In this document: piece after piece, positions 9,101-13,071 of the stretch
Numbering within the stretch: position 1 is the stretch's first letter
How the letters are laid out: each line of letters opens with the position of its first letter
From: Parachlorella kessleri
Taxonomy: Eukaryota > Chlorophyta > Trebouxiophyceae > Chlorellales > Chlorellaceae
DNA: 13,071 bases
Direction: 5' to 3'
Assembly: GCA_001598975.1 (NCBI GenBank)
Contig: BBXU01002492.1
Location: 1 to 13,071 of the forward strand
Position numbers and translations under genes: made by a program
Notes under the pieces: model-generated
What the model saw: only the letters and a program-made list of their open reading frames with translations
What the model was told of the DNA's origin: nothing
The model's database searches: none

Positions 9101-10730
9101 CCCAGGCCAGAGCCCCAGCTAGGAAGCGAACCACACCCCATCGCATGATCGTAGCCCCATAGCAGTATTTCTTGTCCCTGGGGAGCTCGCTGTTGAAGGG
9201 CCTGCCCCTTGCTGCTCCTGCACTGTCCTCCTTGAGTGTTAAAAACTTTGATACAAGGAGAACTTCCTGGACCCAACAGCCAGCGGGCCTACCCCTCGCT
9301 GCCCGTCCAGTGTGCCCCCTGATGGCTCAGGAATTACGTCCTGAACCTATATCACCTGTTAGCCAGCGGGTGTTCCCTTCTGGTGCCCCTCCAGTGTCTT
9401 CCCTGATGGCGTGCATGGAAGAGACAGGCAGCTGGTGGCGGGGCTGCGTCCCCACAAGCTGGGCAGACCTCAGGAGCATCAGCTGGCTGGCAGGCAAGTG
9501 TGCCCATGCTGGTGGGGTTATTATCATGAGGTGCCTGGCGACGGCATTGCCAAGCTAGGCCACCCTAGGGCCATCCACTGGTTGGCGCGCATGGGACCCT
9601 CCACCGGGTGCATGGGGCGAGTTGTAGGCAAGTAGGGGGTGTCCTAGCCACTCGTGTCAGTCAGATCTGCAAGGGTATGATGTGCAGGCCCTCCAAGGGA
9701 TAACCGAGCCGCGTTTGTCAGTCTTTGTTGGTCAGATCTGCATAGCCTCATTCCCAAGCCCGGAACGGCGTGCAAGTAACTGGGGTGGCGGGCCGTTATG
9801 CAGGTGGTAATGGGGGATATGGTGTGTGTGGTCTGTTGGGAGAACTCAGCTGATGTGGCAGGGCTGTGCTCAGATTGCCTGCACTGTCAGGGCTGACGGC
9901 AGCCATGCCAGGTTGGGGTAGGCTTCCACACAAGACTAGACTGTACTGAAAAGGGTGAAGCCAGGGTGTAGCCAGGGTGCCTATGCCGGCAGGTACTCAT
10001 AGTCACTTTGCGACCCTGCCGGGACAGCGACCTCATGAGTCATGTTCAGCTGGTGGTTGTGGAGGGTGGGATACCTGGTGTTGTGGCACGTTGCCAATGC
10101 CAGCAATGCCCATTGTGTTGTGATCATGGTCCTCAAACTCCTGATGCGTGCAGTGTTCTTCGCCCTTCAAGGCTCCCTGGGCTTCTTCATTTTTGGCCTC
10201 GCTTTCTTCGCGGCCAAATTCAGGTGGGGCCGCTACATGCATGAGGCTGGGCCAGGTGCATTCCCCTCCCACTGCTTGCTAACATCCCCGGGTGGGGCTC
10301 ACGGCTGTGTGCGGTGTGCCAGAGGACACCCCGGCTGACAGCCGTGGATAGTGTGAGCGGCCTCTCTGCACACATCCCCTTGCTGCTCTTGACTGGAAGA
10401 AAACTATTGCCCTGTGTCCACAACATACACTGACCGGGCATGTCCGTCACCCCAAGTGCCTGCAACCGGGGGTTGGTCTACTGGCAGCATTGACTGCCTG
10501 CTGCCCAACCTGCGAGCCCCACTGGCCGCCAAGCTACGACCTTGGTGCTCTGCTCTTTACATCCTGTGCTTGCTGCCACATCCCACCTGCTTCACTACCC
10601 GGCTACCTCCTGTTGCAGTTGGGCAGGGGAGCAAGCGCTCATCGCCTACGGCCAGATCTTCGCCTCGGCGTGCTTCCTTCTCTCGGCGGTGGCAGGACTG
10701 CTGGAGCAGGGGAACCCTGGGCACCTCTAA
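6196..10730 (+). CDS. Polytopic membrane protein of unknown family, seven-exon model, 294 aa
   Basis: Modelled exons are 6196-6335, 6514-6587, 7683-7897, 8151-8309, 8712-8826, 10154-10223 and 10619-10730 (TAA at 10728). All are GT-AG and phases match at every join; the total is 885 nt. The start ATGGCAGGG fits an algal start context. Residues 1-60 are soluble and acidic (WEEE near 33-36). Hydrophobic segments follow at about 63-77, 82-99, 127-145, 184-206, 219-257 (probably two spans) and 264-286, so roughly five to seven membrane passes. The loop near 150-175 is Arg/Pro-rich. The GSVLFLMTG and AYGQIFASACFLLSA segments faintly recall YrhK-like and fungal 'integral membrane protein' families, from memory only. 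The exons from 7683 on are the firmest; the first two rest mainly on phase fit. If they are wrong, Met codons at 7664 or 7697 are alternative starts. The donor at 8310 is one choice among several. Confidence 0.65.
6673..6728. repeat. Imperfect inverted repeat in intron 6588-7682
   Basis: Left arm 6673-6685 (GCCAGCCTGTCAT) pairs with right arm 6713-6728, apart from a three-base bulge. The intervening bases repeat CTGTCAT again. A hairpin is possible; function is unknown. Confidence 0.6.
7603..7634. repeat. 13-bp stem, 6-nt loop hairpin upstream of an acceptor
   Basis: Arms 7603-7615 and 7622-7634 pair over 13 bp with one G-U, closing a six-base loop. It sits about 50 nt before the acceptor at 7681-7682, where a branch point would be expected. 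If translation instead starts at 7664 it would lie in the 5' UTR. It is not followed by a T-run, so a bacterial-type terminator is not implied. Confidence 0.85.
7928..7939 (+). repeat. G12 homopolymer
   Basis: Twelve consecutive Gs about 30 nt after the donor at 7898. Confidence 0.9.
8071..8210 (+). repeat. Duplicated acceptor/exon start (VLEASNMDYE)
   Basis: GCAG followed by a sequence encoding VLEASNMDYEC(R/W)W occurs with starts at 8073 and 8151, 78 bp apart, over about 48 nt with few differences. The second continues in frame (VAWEKGGC...) and is taken as the exon. In the first copy the same frame reaches TAA at 8130-8132, so using that acceptor would truncate the protein. Confidence 0.9.
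8398..8412 (+). repeat. G15 homopolymer
   Basis: Fifteen consecutive Gs about 90 nt after the predicted donor at 8310, preceded by a TGTGTGTG-like stretch. Exact length is uncertain, as is usual for homopolymers in sequenced DNA. Confidence 0.85.
8612..8735 (+). repeat. Duplicated exon start (GFNMAVT)
   Basis: The bases encoding GFNMAVT at 8712-8732 recur as GLNMAVT at 8612-8632, near-identical and offset by 100 bp. The upstream copy has lost the AG acceptor: CCTGGGG in place of CCTGCAGGG. This leaves the 8711 acceptor as the usable one. Confidence 0.85.
8815..8982 (+). repeat. Duplicated exon end/donor (ALFTG...)
   Basis: The true exon end and donor (CCCTCTTCACAG then GTGAGCCAGGCAAGTGCC) near 8815-8845 is repeated at about 8951-8981, 135 bp downstream, with a perfect GTGAGT donor. 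The second copy has a consensus donor as strong as the first or stronger. Confidence 0.88.
8893..8945 (+). repeat. G-quadruplex-prone tract
   Basis: At least eight runs of three or more Gs, separated by one or two bases, lie between the true donor at 8827 and its duplicated copy. It meets the usual intramolecular G4 pattern on the sense strand (RNA and DNA). Confidence 0.85.
9278..9445 (+). repeat. Tandem repeat in the 1.3-kb intron (AGCCAGCGGG units)
   Basis: AGCCAGCGGG begins units at 9278 and 9361, 83 bp apart. Both continue through a TGCCC-(C/G)TCCAGTGT-CTGATGGC core. CCAGTGT followed by pyrimidines also resembles the exon start at 10154 (GCAGTGTTCTTCGCCC). A looser match lies at 9162-9185. 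Confidence 0.7.
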
Positions 10731-11670
10731 GTAGCTTCCTCATGGTGGCAGTGGCAGCATATCCAAGTGGGGCGGGGACGCCTCTGACCCTCCTTGCAGT
10801 CCCATGGCTAGATATGGGGCCTAGATACTCTTGCTGGATCTGAGGAGTTACCACCAGCGGTGGCCTCGCAGAGTACACTTCTCCCTACCAGGTGGGGTTG
10901 GGCCACGCCTGCTGGGGCAGCGTAAGCTGGGGGACCTGAGAGCAAGGACAAGTGCGGATGGTCTTACCGGGGGGCGCCCGTCTGACTTCTAGCCAGCCTA
11001 ACCTCCGCGAGCAAAGAGGCGCTCCACTGCTGCCAGGTGTTGCTTGCAGTACAGTAACAAATTGCAAACGAAAGCTGGGACACATCGATTTTTTGAAGCG
11101 AGCTGCAGCCTGCAGTTTGCCGTTAGGCGAGCATAAGACCCACCTGAGCTTGTGGCGGACCTAGGCAGGCAGCACTGGGGCACTGCGGCAGGGGAATCAT
11201 GGGTTCACTCTTTTGGACAAGACCCAGACCTCACCATAGGCATTGGATGGCAAGCTTGCAGCCATGGCTAGCCATTTCTTCGCCTCATGCTTCGCCCGCT
11301 ACCAGGCCTGGATCAGGGCTCCCAGGATCCCGTAACTGGTACTGCAGTGTTGGGTAAGCAAGTGTGGTGAGCCTTGGCGCTGCGACTCAATCGGATCGCA
11401 CTTTAGAAATGCAATCCTACTCACCTCAGCAAAGACAGTGCACCGTTCCTAGAAGACATTGTGCTAACTAGTCGTTGACAGGCGCCGCAGCGGCCATGCT
11501 TGAAAGGGTTTAGCTAGCAGCGAAGAAGACCAAGGGCAGCTAACCTTGTAGACGAAGATTCACACAGGTTATCAATCCCTAGCGCAGGGTGTCGAGGCTA
11601 CGAGTCGATCTACAGGATCCTAGATCTTGGGCCAGGTAGCTCTACTAGTCAAAGCGTGGACCAGCCAAGG
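10731..11670. other. Spacer between membrane-protein gene and hydrolase gene
   Basis: Holds the 3' UTR of the upstream gene and the promoter/5' UTR of the downstream one. Only short open frames occur, none recognisable. No TGTAA was found by eye in this stretch and no clear TATA box is apparent. Confidence 0.55.
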
Positions 11671-13071
11671 ATGACGATCTCCCCAAGCACAGCTTGCCCA
11701 ACAGCAGCGGGGTTGCTATTCCCGGTGCTGGTGCTTGTGGCATTGCTTGCCTCTCTATGGGGCCCCCCACAGCTGCTGCAAAGGCAGGGAAGCTTCCACT
11801 GGTCCGCCAAACCTCCTCAGCAGCGGGCCCTTCTCACGGCGGAAGGCGGCTCAAGAGAACCCCCTTACAAGGTGAGCTGCAGCGGCGGCAGACAGCAAGT
11901 GGGGGTTGGCGTCTGGGCCGCAAGCTGGGCTGGTGTTGTTTGGCCATCCCAACGACGCAACCTTGGCACACTCTCCGACGCAGCTGCGTGGTCAAGCTTT
12001 CATGGCAGGCTTCTTTGCTGGGTGCACTCGTATCTAACTTGGGCTGTGCATATAGTGATCCCCGGCCCACCACCAGCCCTGGCCTATAGTTGACTTTATA
12101 GAAGGGGTTGTGTGTCCCACTGCCCTGTTAAAGGCTCCTACAAACAGCACCAGTGCACCTGTGTGGTACCATCTCTCATGCAAGGCACCTGGTGGTGACC
12201 AGCTTACGTCACTAGCGCCACCATGACTACCCAGGACTCACAGCAACACCCGTCCCCTCCCTCGGCTGCCTACCTTGCTTCCCCCTCACTTATGAATTCC
12301 AGGGTATAGAAATAAGCGAAGTGCTTGTGGTAACTAGCGAGTTTGGCAATAACTAGGTAATTTACTAAGCCCGAGGGCCAGCCCACTCCTCTGACGGCTC
12401 TGCCAGGGATCACTTGCATCACTATGACTAACCAGACCCCTACCCCCCCCCCCTCCTCCCCCTTTCAGGCCCGCTACCTTGCCTACCCCTGGGCACTACC
12501 AGTGGGGGATCGGCGCAGGGGCTTAGTGTACAGGGGCAGTGGGAAACAGCTGGAGCATGTGGCTGGCAAGCTATTAGCAGGTGGGTCGACAGACGAGGCA
12601 ACTTAGCGGGAGACTTCACCTTACCAGTGGCAGCATGACCTTGTCTGTTACACTTGGTAGGCCCCCCCCCTTCCCCACCCCACCCACCCACCCACCACCA
12701 CACAGGCACACCAACAACTGCAAGCCCCAGCCTTGCATGCGGTGGCACTTGGAGCTGAGGCTGCTGGGGTGCCTAGGCCTTTTCTCTTCCTTTCACCACC
12801 GCCACTCCCACGGTGGAGTATGCCTTGTCGCTCTGCAGGCCAGCCCATCACCGCAGTGGCCATCGGGGGCAGCATCACCGCTGGCATGGGCAGCATGGGG
12901 CGGGAGTTTGCATGGCCAGGGAGATTCAGGGCCTGGCTCAACGCCACCTTCCCCCACCCGGGGCATGTTGTGGTGAACAAGGGTGTGGGGGCCACCACCT
13001 CGGGCCTGTTCGCCCTGTGCCTAGACACGATGCTGGCGCAGCAGGCGAGTGGGACGTCGCCTGGACTGACG
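11671..13071 (+). CDS. Membrane-anchored SGNH/GDSL-type hydrolase, N-terminal part (runs off the right edge)
   Basis: Exons are 11671-11871, 12469-12580 and 12839 to the window end. Phases 0 and 1 match and all sites are GT-AG. The start ATG at 11671 sits in a CAAGG-ATG-A context. Residues about 12-30 are strongly hydrophobic (LLFPVLVLVALLASLW) after a short polar N-terminus, suggesting a type II signal anchor with the rest in the lumen. Residues 68-104 (RYLAYPWALPVGDRRRGLVY...) are the linker seen before this domain in algal relatives. Block I is VAIGGSIT with the likely nucleophile Ser116. NKGVGATTS resembles block II with its oxyanion glycine. The GxND and DxxH blocks would lie beyond the window. 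SGNH enzymes cleave or transfer esters (lipid, acetyl or glycan); the substrate here cannot be told. A luminal or cell-surface glycan or acyl esterase is my inference. Confidence 0.85.
12209..12490 (+). repeat. Duplicated acceptor region/exon start (YLAYP) of the hydrolase gene
   Basis: A segment at 12209-12284 (TCACTAGC...CATGACTACCCAG...GGCTGCCTACCTTGCTTCCCC) is related, at an offset of about 201-205 bp, to 12410-12489. The latter contains ATGACTAACCAG, the pyrimidine tract and the true exon start GCCCGCTACCTTGCCTACCCC. The upstream copy lacks the AG acceptor at the matching place. Confidence 0.7.
12443..12468 (+). promoter_or_regulatory. Polypyrimidine tract and acceptor of hydrolase intron 1
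   Basis: Eleven Cs, then mixed pyrimidines, then CAG at 12466-12468, immediately before the phase-0 exon. It is an unusually C-pure polypyrimidine tract. Confidence 0.7.
12662..12702 (+). repeat. C-rich low-complexity tract with CCCA repeats
   Basis: A run of nine Cs followed by CCACCC/CACCCACC repeats in hydrolase intron 2. On the opposite strand this is G-rich and G4-prone. Confidence 0.85.

Larger units (their letters stand above)
8827..10153 (+). other. Large intron of the membrane-protein gene
   Basis: The phase-1 donor at 8827 joins the phase-1 acceptor at 10152-10153 to restore a GTG codon, and the hydrophobic frame continues. The intron holds the duplicated donor, the G-tract and the 83-bp repeats. 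TCAGATCTGCA also occurs twice, near 9661 and 9733. A small additional exon within it cannot be excluded. Confidence 0.55.

Noticed and set aside
9180..9445. CRISPR-like array
   Set aside because: The repeats are few, diverged and about 83 bp long as whole units, without constant short repeats and unique spacers. The gene context is eukaryotic.

Overview
The window looks like nuclear DNA of a green alga, most likely Chlamydomonadales (a Haematococcus- or Chlamydomonas-like genome). The reasons are: many GT-AG introns in moderately GC-rich DNA, G/C-ending codons, a TGTAA polyadenylation-type signal after the first gene, long mononucleotide G and C tracts, and a plant/algal leucine-catabolism enzyme. 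The species assignment is inference. No prokaryotic operon, CRISPR array, tRNA or rRNA is visible.

Three genes can be assembled, all on the + strand, by joining exons whose reading phases agree across canonical splice sites. (1) 279-3242 is the 3' part of the beta (carboxyltransferase) subunit gene of 3-methylcrotonyl-CoA carboxylase: five exons, with the 5' exons lying outside the window. (2) About 6196-10730 is a seven-exon model for a 294-residue polytopic membrane protein. The family was not recognised with confidence. (3) 11671 to the right edge is the 5' part of a gene for a membrane-anchored SGNH/GDSL-type hydrolase. Spacers at 3243-6195 and 10731-11670 hold no gene I can support. One GC-rich block at 4386-5002 is open on both strands and might be coding.

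The most striking property is shared by all three genes. At least eight exon-intron junctions are accompanied, inside the neighbouring intron, by diverged tandem copies of that same junction: exon edge plus splice site. Donor copies lie downstream of the true donor, and acceptor copies lie upstream of the true acceptor. One MCC exon start is present in three copies, and one donor has at least four decoys. The introns are therefore full of decoy splice sites and exon-like fragments. They appear to have grown by local duplication across splice junctions. Four introns also carry G-rich tracts shortly after their donors.

The three genes show no obvious functional partnership: mitochondrial leucine breakdown, an unknown membrane protein, and a probable secretory-pathway esterase. 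Their common ground is intron architecture, not a pathway.
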